DNA of 64,000 bases from JAYRWD01 sp041918255 (GTDB lineage: Bacteria; Patescibacteriota; Dojkabacteria; B142; WJKM01), in NCBI GenBank assembly GCA_041918255.1, contig JAYRWD010000026.1, positions 43,697 through 107,696 on the forward strand, in the 5' to 3' direction. This document shows positions 44,645 to 53,375 of this stretch, in pieces. The notes beneath the pieces were generated by a model, which was given only the letters and a program-made list of their open reading frames with translations, was not told the origin of the DNA and ran no database searches. Each line of letters starts with the position of its first letter. The first letter of the stretch is position 1. The translations under genes were made by a program, and so were the position numbers.

Positions 44645-45055
44645 TTATCTGTATCCCTGCCATTCTTTCCTATCACTGTCATAGCAAATAATGGGAGGTG
44701 AATTATCAAAGCAGAGTGTGAAAGTCTTGCCTTCCTGCTCTATTTGAAGATCATAAAGACTGGTATCAATTTTCGAATTTTCTCCTAACCCTAACTGGTT
44801 GAAATCCGTTGGATAATATCCATTTCGCTGTTTAAAAAGCTCAAGCTCTTGCACTATTATCTCGCCTTCTTGTACAGATCCGGTGGGTTCGTTTGGCGTG
44901 TCATCAATAACAAAGAAATATAGCCGAAAGAGCTGAATAAATAGAAATAGATATACAAGAATTAACACAATCGAAATAGTCAATGCTTTAAATATTCGCA
45001 TGAAATATCTCAGGAAAGAATGGAAATAATTGTTTATATCTAACTCTTTTCTCAT
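44645..45055 (-). CDS. Bitopic protein with pilin/GspG-like C-terminal domain
   Basis: A 136-residue protein with one N-terminal helix (LTISIVLILVYLFLFIQLFRLYFF). A short extracytoplasmic domain then contains GEIIVQELELFKQRNGYYPTDFNQLG, shown here as VQELELFKQRNGYYPTDF. The 'i..al..y....G.YP.s...L' pattern is seen in type IV pilins and GspG pseudopilins. A prepilin peptidase site is not evident, so it may be a lipoprotein-like relative. Two C-terminal cysteines (LCFDN, ICYDS) could form a disulfide. Confidence 0.58.
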   Translation of the reverse strand: MRKELDINNYFHSFLRYFMRIFKALTISIVLILVYLFLFIQLFRLYFFVIDDTPNEPTGSVQEGEIIVQELELFKQRNGYYPTDFNQLGLGENSKIDTSLYDLQIEQEGKTFTLCFDNSPPIICYDSDRKEWQGYR

Positions 45056-45125
45056 TGTATTTTATAAGTAAGAATATTAGGTATGTCACCCTTCGACCCT
45101 TCGATTAGCTTTGGGCAGGCTTAGC

Positions 45126-45175
45126 TCAGGATGACACCGAAGAAGGTTCAGGATGACACCGAAGAAGGCTCAGGA
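45126..45175 (+). repeat. 22-bp tandem repeat
   Basis: The unit TCAGGATGACACCGAAGAAGG occurs at 45126 and again at 45148, with a partial third copy from 45170 (period 22). It lies between the pilin-like gene and the PEBP gene. Confidence 0.8.
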
Positions 45176-45230
45176 CAAATTGAGCTCAGTAGCGCTTATG
45201 TTAGTTTTACCAAGGTTATCATTAACGCTA

Positions 45231-45824
45231 TTATCTTTTCCTATCATATCTCCCCATCAGCTCAGCTTGAGCTAGGATATGCCCTTGAATAGCATTCTCC
45301 AAACGGTCCTTTTTTTCTGTGCCTGGCAAATCTAACGTAATATCCAAAGCGTAAAGTTTAAAAAAGTATCGGTGTTCTCTATCCGGTGGGCAGGGACCTC
45401 CGTACCCAGCCTTTCCGAAACTTGTGATGCCTTCGGTTGAACCCAAAGGAATAGAATTTTCCAGAATTTCATTAGTCTGAGGATCAATATTCCATACCAA
45501 CCAATGTACCCAAAGTCCCACCGGAGCGTCCGGATCATCCACCGTAAGGGCTAGTGATTTAGTTCCGTCAGGAATATCCACGAAAGAGAGCGGAGGATTA
45601 ACATTATCTCCATCACAAGTGTATTTCGAAGGTATCTCTCCAGTGTTTTCAAAGGCTGGACTCGAGATTTTCATCATAGATTCATTAATAAGTAAGTCGG
45701 GCAAGCTTGTCCGATCGTTTTCAGAAACAGGAGCGACTACGTCCTTATGAAAAAAGAGTAAGAAAGAAATAGTGATTAAAATCAAAATAGTGAGAAGCGC
45801 GAGTTTGTGCGACATATTTTTCAT
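45231..45824 (-). CDS. PEBP-family protein (YbhB/YbcL-like), exported
   Basis: This 197-residue protein has an N-terminal anchor (LALLTILILITISFLLFF) and the phosphatidylethanolamine-binding protein fold. It shows IPSKYTCDGDNVNPPLSF, LTVDDPDAPVGLWVHWLVWN and GYGGPCPPDREHRYFFKLYALD. Bacterial YbhB-like members are small ligand-binding proteins; ligands are unknown. The anchor places it outside the membrane. Repeat cluster 3 lies directly upstream of the gene. Confidence 0.88.
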   Translation of the reverse strand: MKNMSHKLALLTILILITISFLLFFHKDVVAPVSENDRTSLPDLLINESMMKISSPAFENTGEIPSKYTCDGDNVNPPLSFVDIPDGTKSLALTVDDPDAPVGLWVHWLVWNIDPQTNEILENSIPLGSTEGITSFGKAGYGGPCPPDREHRYFFKLYALDITLDLPGTEKKDRLENAIQGHILAQAELMGRYDRKR

Positions 45825-45879
45825 AGTTGAGCTGGTTTGTCCTGATTCTATTATAGCGAAAATAAAGGAAGGAGTATGG

Positions 45880-46425
45880 ACATTCTGACCCTACCTGCGC
45901 CTGCCTACGCAGGTAGGTAGGCAGGCGCAGGAATGACACAGGGATAGGAAGGTACGAGATTCTGGTCAAGCCAGAATGACATAGGATCTTGGCAGGCAGG
46001 TGGCGTCGCTACGCTCCCCAGAAAGACGATAAGGACATTTCTCTTTTTGTTGTCATCCCCGCGCCTGTCCGCCTCTGGTGGAAAAGCGGGGATCCAGGGT
46101 GAAGGTATTACAACTTTCGTGAGGATGACACAGAGAGGACTGGATTCCTGCTTTCCTACCTGCGTAGGCAGGCGCAGGAATGACATAGAGGGGAGGCAGG
46201 AGTGCCTCTGGCGTCTTTCTGGTCTGTCTACGCAGGTAGATAAGTGAGCGAAGCGAACGCATCCAGAATCAGATTGCATTGTGAGGAGGGTAGATTCTGG
46301 CTCTACCTGCGTAGGCAGGCGCAGGTAGGTAGACAGGCAAGCCAGAATGACGCAAGGTTTACAGAGGTACGAGATTCTGGTGTCGCTACGCTCCCCAGAA
46401 AGACGGCAGGTGGATATGTTGAGGG
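45880..46425 (+). repeat. Interspersed repeat cluster 3
   Basis: About 550 bp with no credible gene. It holds a third copy of the 49-bp repeat (46241-46289), several units of the CCTGCGTAGGCAGGCGCAGG type that form internal palindromes, a GATTCTGGTCAAGCCAGAAT unit near 45960, and GTCATCCCCGC...AGCGGGGATCC near 46050-46100. The units match clusters 1 and 2. Confidence 0.8.
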
Positions 46426-46431
46426 AACAGA

Positions 46432-46461
46432 AAGGCGATTTCGCAATTGCGAAATCGCCTT
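46432..46461 (-). terminator. 30-bp perfect palindrome after groEL
   Basis: AAGGCGATTTCGCAA and its exact complement form a 15-bp-arm palindrome 30 bp beyond the groEL stop. The T run after it is weak, so it may act as a processing or stability hairpin as well as a terminator. Confidence 0.55.
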
Positions 46462-46490
46462 ATACCCCTTTAAACTTTTTTATCTAAAAC

Positions 46491-48119
46491 CTACATCATC
46501 CCATCCATGTCTCCCATGCCTCCTGGACCACGTCCGCCTTTGTCTTCCTTTTCCTCTGGCGCATCATATACAACCGCTTCAGTCGTAAGAATCATCTGCG
46601 CTATCGAAGCCGCATTTTCAAGGGCTAGTCGCGTAACCTTCACAGGATCGATTATACCAATCGCAATCATATCAACGATCTTTTCTTCTCGAGCATCAAA
46701 GCCCTTACCATTGCCCACATCATTCATGATGGCGGCTGGTTCTTTTCCCGCATTGATAATAATCTGTCTAAAAGGAGATTCTAGGGCTTCACTCAGAATA
46801 TTCAGACCAATCTGTTCGTCACGAATAGCTTTAATAGACTCAAGAGCTTTCTTAGCGTCTAGAAGGGCAATGCCTCCGCCGGCAACCACACCCTCCTCAA
46901 CAGCAGCACGAGTAGCAGCAAGTGCGTCCTCAATTCTATCCTTACGCTCTTTTAATTCGACTTCAGTAGCGGCGCCTACTTCCAATACAGCAACTCCACC
47001 AGAAAGTTTCGCAAGTCTTTCCTGAAGTTTCTCTCGATCGTAGTCGCTCTCAGTGTTGTCAATTTCTTTCTTTATTGACTCGATCCGAGCTTTGATTTTG
47101 GATTGTTCGCCTTTACCTCCAACAATTGTTGTTTCTTCTTTACCAACTATTACTTTGTCCGCTTTACCCATATCTGAAAATTCAGCGTTCTCGAGTTTTT
47201 TCCCTACTTCTTCTGAAATCACAGTGCCTCCAGTCAAAACGGCAATATCTTGAAGCATGGCTTTTCTCCTGTCACCAAAAGCTGGAGCTTTTACCGCTAC
47301 AACATTCAAAATGCCCTTTAGTTTGTTTACGACTAATGTTGCGAGTGCTTCGCCTTCAATCTCATCAGCTATAATTACGATGTCCTTCTTACCGGTCTGA
47401 GCGATTTTCTCAATGATGGGCACAAATTCCTTGATATTTGAAATCTTCCCATCAGTGATTAAAATCACTGGATCAGCAATCTCGGCGGTTAGATTATCGG
47501 TATTTGTCACAAAGTATGGGGAAACGTAGCCTTTGTCAAATTGCATACCTTCAACGGTTTTAATATTTATGCCGAACGTCTGACCCTCTTCAACTGTGAT
47601 CACACCGTCATTCCCTACTTTTGACATAGCCTCTGCTATGGCATTCCCAATGTCAGTATCACCGTTAGCGGAGATAGTCGCAACTCTTTTTATATCATCA
47701 TTGTTTTTGACTGATTTAGCTACTTTTTTCAGATAGGCTACAACGGCAGCCACTCCTTTTTCAATCCCGGATTTAATTTCCATCGGGTTTGCACCTGCGG
47801 CAACATTTTTAAATCCAGTTCTCACAATGGCCTGAGTAAGGACAACAGCAGTTGTAGTCCCATCGCCAGCAGTATCTACGGTTTTGGTAGCAGCCTCCTT
47901 CACCAATTGCGCTCCCATATTTTCCAAATTATCCTTCAATTCGACTTCCTTCGCGATAGTTACTCCGTCCTTTGTAATAGTTGGTGCTCCGTATGATTTC
48001 TGTAAAGCAACATTGCGACCTTTGGGTCCTAGAGTTACCCTTACAGCGTCTGCAAGTTTATCAACGCCTTTCTTTAAGGCTTTGCGTGCCAGTTCGTCGT
48101 AGATAATGAGTTTTGCCAT
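46491..48119 (-). CDS. groEL: Chaperonin GroEL
   Basis: A 542-residue protein of standard GroEL length with GPKGRNVALQKSYGAP, the ATP-binding AGDGTTTAVVL, KAPAFGDRRKAML and AAVEEGVVAGGGIALL. It ends in a Gly/Met-rich tail (GGMGDMDGMM). GroEL forms the double-ring folding chamber capped by GroES. It lies 35 bp downstream of groES in one operon. No CIRCE element (TTAGCACTC-N9-GAGTGCTAA) was found upstream, so HrcA control is not indicated. Confidence 0.97.
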   Translation of the reverse strand: MAKLIIYDELARKALKKGVDKLADAVRVTLGPKGRNVALQKSYGAPTITKDGVTIAKEVELKDNLENMGAQLVKEAATKTVDTAGDGTTTAVVLTQAIVRTGFKNVAAGANPMEIKSGIEKGVAAVVAYLKKVAKSVKNNDDIKRVATISANGDTDIGNAIAEAMSKVGNDGVITVEEGQTFGINIKTVEGMQFDKGYVSPYFVTNTDNLTAEIADPVILITDGKISNIKEFVPIIEKIAQTGKKDIVIIADEIEGEALATLVVNKLKGILNVVAVKAPAFGDRRKAMLQDIAVLTGGTVISEEVGKKLENAEFSDMGKADKVIVGKEETTIVGGKGEQSKIKARIESIKKEIDNTESDYDREKLQERLAKLSGGVAVLEVGAATEVELKERKDRIEDALAATRAAVEEGVVAGGGIALLDAKKALESIKAIRDEQIGLNILSEALESPFRQIIINAGKEPAAIMNDVGNGKGFDAREEKIVDMIAIGIIDPVKVTRLALENAASIAQMILTTEAVVYDAPEEKEDKGGRGPGGMGDMDGMM

Positions 48120-48154
48120 GATTTGTTTGTTAATAAAAATATAAGAGAAGTATG

Positions 48155-48457
48155 TTATTCATTTATTACAGCAAGGATTGCTTCTTCATCCATTATCAAA
48201 TATTCATCACCTTCGATTTCAATTTCATCGGGTGAGTATTTTTTGAAAAGTACAGTATCGCCAGCTTTCACACTAAATTGAACTTTGTCGCCCTTATCAT
48301 TCAGTTTCCCAGTACCTAGCGCTACGACTTTTCCCTTTTGTGGCTTCTCTTTGTCCACAGTATCAGGTAAGACGATTCCAGACGCGGTAGTCTTGTTGCC
48401 TTCAATGGGCTTTACGAGTATATTTCCTCCAATTGGAGAAATTTTGGTCTTTGCCAT
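48155..48457 (-). CDS. groES: Co-chaperonin GroES
   Basis: A 100-residue protein with ISPIGGNILVKPIEGNKTTASGIVLPD, shown here as GNILVKPIEG and TTASGIVLPD (the mobile loop), and KAGDTVLFKKYSPDEIEIEGDEYLI near the C-terminus, shortened here to GDTVLFKKYSPDEI. It caps GroEL. It is first in the groES-groEL operon. A possible promoter (TTGATT near 48545 and TTATAT near 48520 on the minus strand) lies upstream. Confidence 0.96.
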   Translation of the reverse strand: MAKTKISPIGGNILVKPIEGNKTTASGIVLPDTVDKEKPQKGKVVALGTGKLNDKGDKVQFSVKAGDTVLFKKYSPDEIEIEGDEYLIMDEEAILAVINE

Positions 48458-48565
48458 GTTTGTAAACGAATTAAAATATAATGTAAAATGGCGGTAAAAG
48501 TGTATTCTAGCTTGAATATAATCGATCCACGAAGGGAAAAATCAAATTAGCAGTCAAGCATAGAA

Positions 48566-48585
48566 ACTGATAAGATCTTATCAGT
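48566..48585. repeat. 20-bp perfect palindrome upstream of groES
   Basis: ACTGATAAGATCTTATCAGT is a perfect 20-bp palindrome between groES and the gene ending at 48650. It may be an operator for the groES promoter or the terminator of the gene before it; there is no long T run. Confidence 0.5.
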
Positions 48586-48649
48586 CATTTGCAATGTCTG
48601 TCAATATGTCGGGCGAAAGTTCAAGAGTAGTAAGGATTTTCGTCATGGG

Positions 48650-50587
48650 TTAAAGTGGAGATTTAATTGTAATCTCGATTTTTGCGTCATTGGCAGGTAC
48701 CTTTCGCCACTGGGTGGGGATGAAAAATGGTGAATAATTAATATTGGCAGAACTGATTTCTTCGATCTTTTCCAGATCCGAAATCGCATCCGCAATCTTT
48801 TTTAATCTAATGGTATCTTTTAGAAGACTTTGATTAAATTCGGGAGTTATACTTGCTGACTCTTTTACGATAAATTCAACTTTATTCTGTTCTCCAATAT
48901 ATTTGATTTCTTCCGCAGTAGCACTCGTCGCCTCTAGCATTTCTTTGGTAATCGAATTCGCATGACTTTGAGCGAATAAACCATCAGCTAATTTTTCGAG
49001 ATCTTCACGGGATATAATTTTTACAGAGTACTCATACTCTAATTTTGAAATATCAAATGAATTGGCCTGAGTTCCGACTTTCTGTGTTGTCTCAAACGCA
49101 ATTTCTTTGAAAACTGCGCTTTCTTTTATAATAATATCATTGGAGTTGATTTTAGTTAGTTCCTGTTGTTTGAGCGATTCTTCTAGGCGAGCTCGTATTT
49201 GCTTTTTTAGATTATCGATATCGGATTGGGAAACGACTTTGATTATTTGAGAGGTTCCTCCAGTTAGTTTTTTATAAATACGACCGCTTAACTCTGTGTT
49301 TGATTTATAACCCTCAATCTGTACGTCCGTGCTACCGATATTATATTCCTCTCCAACTTCCATTGCTTCGATAGGAGCGTTTTGATAAGTAGAAAATGTC
49401 AATTCGCTAAAACGGGCAGGAATGGTAATCGTTTGAGTAAGCTGGAATTTCAAACTACTTGAGAGTGGAGAAATAATTATGCCTTTTTGCAGCGTAATAG
49501 CCTGGGATGTTTTATTTGTTATATCAATAACACCAGTGGCCTTAGTTCCAATTTTGGATTCCCCCGTAGTAGGTGCAGTATCTGAACTTGATTGGGAAAA
49601 GACAACGGACCTTAGAGGAATTGACTTTGCATCTAATTTCACCTCAGATAAGCTACCAAGTGCTACCGCCCGTTCTGTAACATTAGCGGTTTGCGCCTTG
49701 GGAACAATTGTTACGCTGACATGTGCGTATTTGGATCCCAAGAATAGCAGGATAAGCGACAGAATTATTAAAAAAATAATTATTCGTAATAACTTCCCTA
49801 AGCCAGATGAACGTGTAGAAGTTGTGAAAGCATTCCCCTGAGATCTGCGCATTTGCCCAACATGAGATTTACTTTCACTAAATAATTTCCCAACATCTCG
49901 TCCAATAAAATTAAAACCAATAGTTTTCTTCTTTGTGTTGGGGTTTAAACCAGAGAAAGACTTAGTCTCATCGGTTAGGGTCTTAGTCAGACTAGTATTA
50001 GATGTTCCTCTAGGTTCTTCAAAGGTAGAAATGTCCGACCCAGGCAGGATGTTAAATTTTCCGAGGCTTATCATCTTAGGCTCAACTGATATGGTAGGAC
50101 TTTCACTATGGATATCTGGATAAACAATGCTTTCAGAAATAGAGGGATTTACATTTTCAGTCATATCTGGAATCTGTTTGGGTTCAGATTCAGGTTCAAC
50201 TAATTCGCTATATTTAGGCGTTCTTTGTTTTATAAGTGTATCTTTGACTTTTTGTCTTTGATTTTTGATTTGAGCTAATATATCCCCGGACAATTGCCAA
50301 CTTTCCTCCGTAATATTTTCGACCTTTTCATAAGCTACAATGCCTACAGATTTTCCCTTTTTTAATACAAGCTCGCTAGAGGAGATAAGGATTATATTTT
50401 TTCCAGCTTCAGCAACTTTTCTGCTGAGTAAATTCAAATTAATTAGACTACTAGTAAGTAAGGCGTGCTTTGGGACAATAAGTAAAGCACGAGTACCTAA
50501 TTCTGAGATTACTTTATCAATAACGAAGACGATATCCTCGTCAGCGTCAATAAATATTTTTGTTGTAGGTATTCTATCCATATTCAT
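48650..50587 (-). CDS. Large bitopic membrane protein partnered with an FtsA-like actin
   Basis: This 645-residue protein has an N-terminal cytoplasmic alpha/beta domain (about 1-90, KIFIDADEDIVFVIDKVISEL...LLIVPKH). A disordered Ser/Pro/Glu linker (110-250) and one transmembrane helix follow (about 268-288, IIIFLIILSLILLFLG). A ~355-residue extracytoplasmic region starts VSVTIVPKAQTANVTERAV and includes GTKATGVIDITNKTSQAITLQKG, shown as TGVIDITNK, and a helical segment. The outer part resembles baseplate-J-like or 'IVP' beta domains seen in CPR proteins, but this is only a resemblance. Its ATG is 9 bp after the stop of the actin-like gene, so the two form an operon. Confidence 0.6.
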   Translation of the reverse strand: MNMDRIPTTKIFIDADEDIVFVIDKVISELGTRALLIVPKHALLTSSLINLNLLSRKVAEAGKNIILISSSELVLKKGKSVGIVAYEKVENITEESWQLSGDILAQIKNQRQKVKDTLIKQRTPKYSELVEPESEPKQIPDMTENVNPSISESIVYPDIHSESPTISVEPKMISLGKFNILPGSDISTFEEPRGTSNTSLTKTLTDETKSFSGLNPNTKKKTIGFNFIGRDVGKLFSESKSHVGQMRRSQGNAFTTSTRSSGLGKLLRIIIFLIILSLILLFLGSKYAHVSVTIVPKAQTANVTERAVALGSLSEVKLDAKSIPLRSVVFSQSSSDTAPTTGESKIGTKATGVIDITNKTSQAITLQKGIIISPLSSSLKFQLTQTITIPARFSELTFSTYQNAPIEAMEVGEEYNIGSTDVQIEGYKSNTELSGRIYKKLTGGTSQIIKVVSQSDIDNLKKQIRARLEESLKQQELTKINSNDIIIKESAVFKEIAFETTQKVGTQANSFDISKLEYEYSVKIISREDLEKLADGLFAQSHANSITKEMLEATSATAEEIKYIGEQNKVEFIVKESASITPEFNQSLLKDTIRLKKIADAISDLEKIEEISSANINYSPFFIPTQWRKVPANDAKIEITIKSPL

Positions 50588-50596
50588 TGCTATTGG

Positions 50597-51829
50597 TTAG
50601 CTTAATATTTCGCATGTAATACTTGTGAGTGCTGCCGGTGCTACATCTATGCTGGCAATCATCATGCCAGTTTTATCTTCTATATTTTCAATCTGGCCCG
50701 GGAAAATGTGTTTGATTTGCGGAGATCGTGAAAATGGCAAAACTGCTATCCAAGGATGGGCGAGTAGGGCGGATTTAATTTCAGGTAGATCGCATCCACC
50801 TCCACTGATTAAAATATCGCTGGGAAAACTTTCAACGCCTTCGAATTCTTGAAGAGCGATTTCGACTCCTTCCGCCCAGAGCTCAGCGTCACGTGAAAGT
50901 AGAGAGGATACTTTTTTAGCTGTTGCATCATGTAATTTTCCGGAGGAATAATCTAGCTTTAATTGTTCTGCCTCTTCCATATCCACACCCATCTCTTTGG
51001 CCAATCTTTTTGTAAAAACTCTACCCCCAAAAGCAAACATTCGTGTACCCACTATTCCACCTTTATCTACTACCGCGATATCAGTCGTTCCTCCACCTAT
51101 ATCTATAAAGATCGAACTGAACTCTTGTTTACCAGCACCACGTAATGTCTTTGAGATTGCATATGGTTGCACTTCGATAGTTAGAATCTGGAGTTCTAAC
51201 TGATCGGCGATGTGATATAGGGTGTTGATATGAAGGGAGGGCGCGAACGTTGAGAATACTTTGTAAGAAACCTCTTCACCTGTGAATCCGATAGGGCTAT
51301 CAACCTTTAGTCCGTCGATATAAGTTGAATTGATATGACTTGAAATTTCTTTAATTTTATTAGGGCTAGTTCCAATTTCTTCTGCTATTTCATTTAGAGA
51401 TTCCGGAAAAGCCTCACTTTTGACGCTTTGGACAACGGTATCGATTTCTTTCTGATTAATGGGTATATCGGATTCTTCCCGTTCGTAATTAGCTGTTATA
51501 CTTACTCCTTTTACAATCTCTCCAGATATACCCATTGTGACCAATTTAGGATATTGTGGTGGATAAGTGAGAATCTTTTCGGCAACTAACATAGCTTCGC
51601 GTATGCCACGATCACAAGCAGAGCAGACGTGTTCTATATTAACTATCATTGCACCGGACATCGCGTTTGCGTGTTGACGTACACGCGAATAACCTATGAC
51701 TTCTGCCCTGAGATCACGGATTCTGTAGATAATAGACTTTACATATTCTGTTCCAATATCTAAAGTCAGCATGAATTCTTCCCCTGAAATTTCTAATTTA
51801 CTTGTTTTGTTAGTGAAGGGCCAGACCAT
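50597..51829 (-). CDS. FtsA/PilM-type actin-like ATPase (second copy)
   Basis: The 410-residue protein has the FtsA/PilM actin fold: phosphate 1 LDIGTEYVKSIIY, a 1C/SHS2-like segment with IVNIEHVCSACDRGI, phosphate 2 FIDIGGGTTDIAVVD and the adenosine motif LISGGGCDLPEI. It is distinct from the FtsA at 58973 and lacks the amphipathic C-terminal membrane-binding tip; it ends TSITCEILS. PilM binds pilus proteins at the inner membrane and FtsA tethers FtsZ; which role applies here is open. It is the first gene of a two-gene operon with a large membrane protein. Confidence 0.75.
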   Translation of the reverse strand: MVWPFTNKTSKLEISGEEFMLTLDIGTEYVKSIIYRIRDLRAEVIGYSRVRQHANAMSGAMIVNIEHVCSACDRGIREAMLVAEKILTYPPQYPKLVTMGISGEIVKGVSITANYEREESDIPINQKEIDTVVQSVKSEAFPESLNEIAEEIGTSPNKIKEISSHINSTYIDGLKVDSPIGFTGEEVSYKVFSTFAPSLHINTLYHIADQLELQILTIEVQPYAISKTLRGAGKQEFSSIFIDIGGGTTDIAVVDKGGIVGTRMFAFGGRVFTKRLAKEMGVDMEEAEQLKLDYSSGKLHDATAKKVSSLLSRDAELWAEGVEIALQEFEGVESFPSDILISGGGCDLPEIKSALLAHPWIAVLPFSRSPQIKHIFPGQIENIEDKTGMMIASIDVAPAALTSITCEILS

Positions 51830-52164
51830 CGATTAATTATCAAAACTATATTTATATCAAACGTCAGTTTTCGAGATTGATGATACCAATATACTTATAT
51901 TAGATTAGCATTTGTTTGTTTTTGAGTAAACCAATCAAATATGTTTTATTAAAATTTGTTTATGCGTGTTCATTATTTAGATATGAAATATGATCAAACC
52001 CATTCCAAATATTCCGAATGATTTTATGGGGAAGGGTATATTCGTTGTTCCCGTGGGATGATTTATATGCGCGAATTTCGAATTCCTAACTGCATAAATG
52101 TTTTGATTTCGCTATACTAAAGAGGGATAGAAGTCTATGAAACATTCAAATGTAAATTAAAGCT
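51830..52164. other. Divergent intergenic region
   Basis: 335 bp between the actin-like gene (minus) and the signalling cluster (plus). It is AT-rich. A TATACT at 52114-52119 could be the -10 of the signalling operon, with a poor -35 (CTGCAT). Nothing else was recognised. Confidence 0.35.
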
Positions 52165-53373
52165 ATGAATCAATTACTCAGGAAACAAATAGAACAAACA
52201 TTTGGAAGTGAAAAAGCAATTCCAAGCGCAGTTAGACCATTCGTTACGCTGGTTGAAGATGTTTATAACGAATACGTCATACCCAGCACTAAAGCTATTC
52301 GCGGTGAATTTGACGAATCTTATAAAGTACGGCTGGTAGAAAAGCTAGTTTCCCAAAGCATCAAGGTCGCTAATATTCAAAGGCCTAAATCAGGTAACTA
52401 CTTCAGTGAGTTAGCGGCCACTCTGTCAGCTATTCTGGAGAAGTATGAAACACTTTTAGGTAAAACTTCAAAGCAAGACGCGCGGTTCAAGCTGCTCTAT
52501 GAGCTTAGCGTTCAGTCTGTCCACGATTCCTCCAAAAGTATAATGTATGCTTTAGAAAAAACTACTCAATTTTTACGGATGGGTGCTGGTCTTATTTGCA
52601 AAAATAATTTTGGCAAATGGGAGACTGAATATTTATATTCGCAACCTGCCAAACGTTCTAAAGGTCCCTCAAAAGTGGAGATCTTCAAATATTGTGAAAC
52701 AATATCTAAGACCGACAAGATATATTTATCTTACGTTGCAAACAGATCGGCTAAAGATATTTTGAAAAAGTCAGATCTTCCTAATATGGTAGGAACAAAA
52801 ATTATGATAGAGAAACAGCTGTATGGAGTCGTATTCTTTACAAACTTAGATACTTCAAACGTTAGTCTCTATGAATTAGACTTGGAATTTGTAGAACTAT
52901 TGGCGAGATGGTTAGCGAGTGCGATTATGATGAGGGAGGTAAAGGCAAACGTCGAGAGACTGGCGACTTTCCCGGAGCAGAACCCTTATCCTGTAATTGA
53001 GTATGACAAAGAGGTTATTTATTCAAATGAAGCAGCCAAAAGATTTTTCCCCTCTTTAGGCTCTGAAAAAACACAACACCCTTTTCTGAGAGATATTGAA
53101 ATTATCTCGCGTGTTTTGAATGGTATGAAAGGTGGATACATCGTTAGAAAAATCAATGTGGGCAATAGAATTTTTCAACAAACAATTATTTATAACAAGA
53201 TTACAAACACACTGAATATTTTTGGAGTTGAAATTACAAACCAAACAAAAGCTGAAAATGCCTTGCGCAAAAGAACAAATGAGCTCGAGCGGATTAATAA
53301 ATTAATGATAGGACGAGAGTTAAAAATGATACATTTAAAGAGGCATTTTGAAAAATTAGCTAAATTAGCATAA
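52165..53373 (+). CDS. Cytosolic GAF-PAS sensor protein without kinase domain
   Basis: The 402-residue protein has a helical start and a GAF-like domain (about 110-260, LLYELSVQSVHDSSKSIMYAL ... YGVVFFTNLD). A PAS-like domain (about 270-375, NPYPVIEYDKEVIYSNEAAKRFFP) and a short coiled coil ending LMIGRELKMIHLKRHFEKL follow. There is no histidine kinase, cyclase or other output domain, and no membrane segment. The closing GRELKM motif is shared with the next protein (GRELRM). It starts a cluster of five signalling and repair genes, with the next gene beginning 2 bp after its stop. Confidence 0.75.
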   Translation: MNQLLRKQIEQTFGSEKAIPSAVRPFVTLVEDVYNEYVIPSTKAIRGEFDESYKVRLVEKLVSQSIKVANIQRPKSGNYFSELAATLSAILEKYETLLGKTSKQDARFKLLYELSVQSVHDSSKSIMYALEKTTQFLRMGAGLICKNNFGKWETEYLYSQPAKRSKGPSKVEIFKYCETISKTDKIYLSYVANRSAKDILKKSDLPNMVGTKIMIEKQLYGVVFFTNLDTSNVSLYELDLEFVELLARWLASAIMMREVKANVERLATFPEQNPYPVIEYDKEVIYSNEAAKRFFPSLGSEKTQHPFLRDIEIISRVLNGMKGGYIVRKINVGNRIFQQTIIYNKITNTLNIFGVEITNQTKAENALRKRTNELERINKLMIGRELKMIHLKRHFEKLAKLA

Positions 53374-53375
53374 TA

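Noticed and set aside
46244..46588. Reading frames in repeat cluster 3
   Set aside because: They are made of repeat units and change frame between copies, so they are not proteins.
46507..47025. Long plus-strand reading frame opposite groEL
   Set aside because: It is a shadow of the groEL coding sequence with Ser/Ala-rich composition and no independent support.
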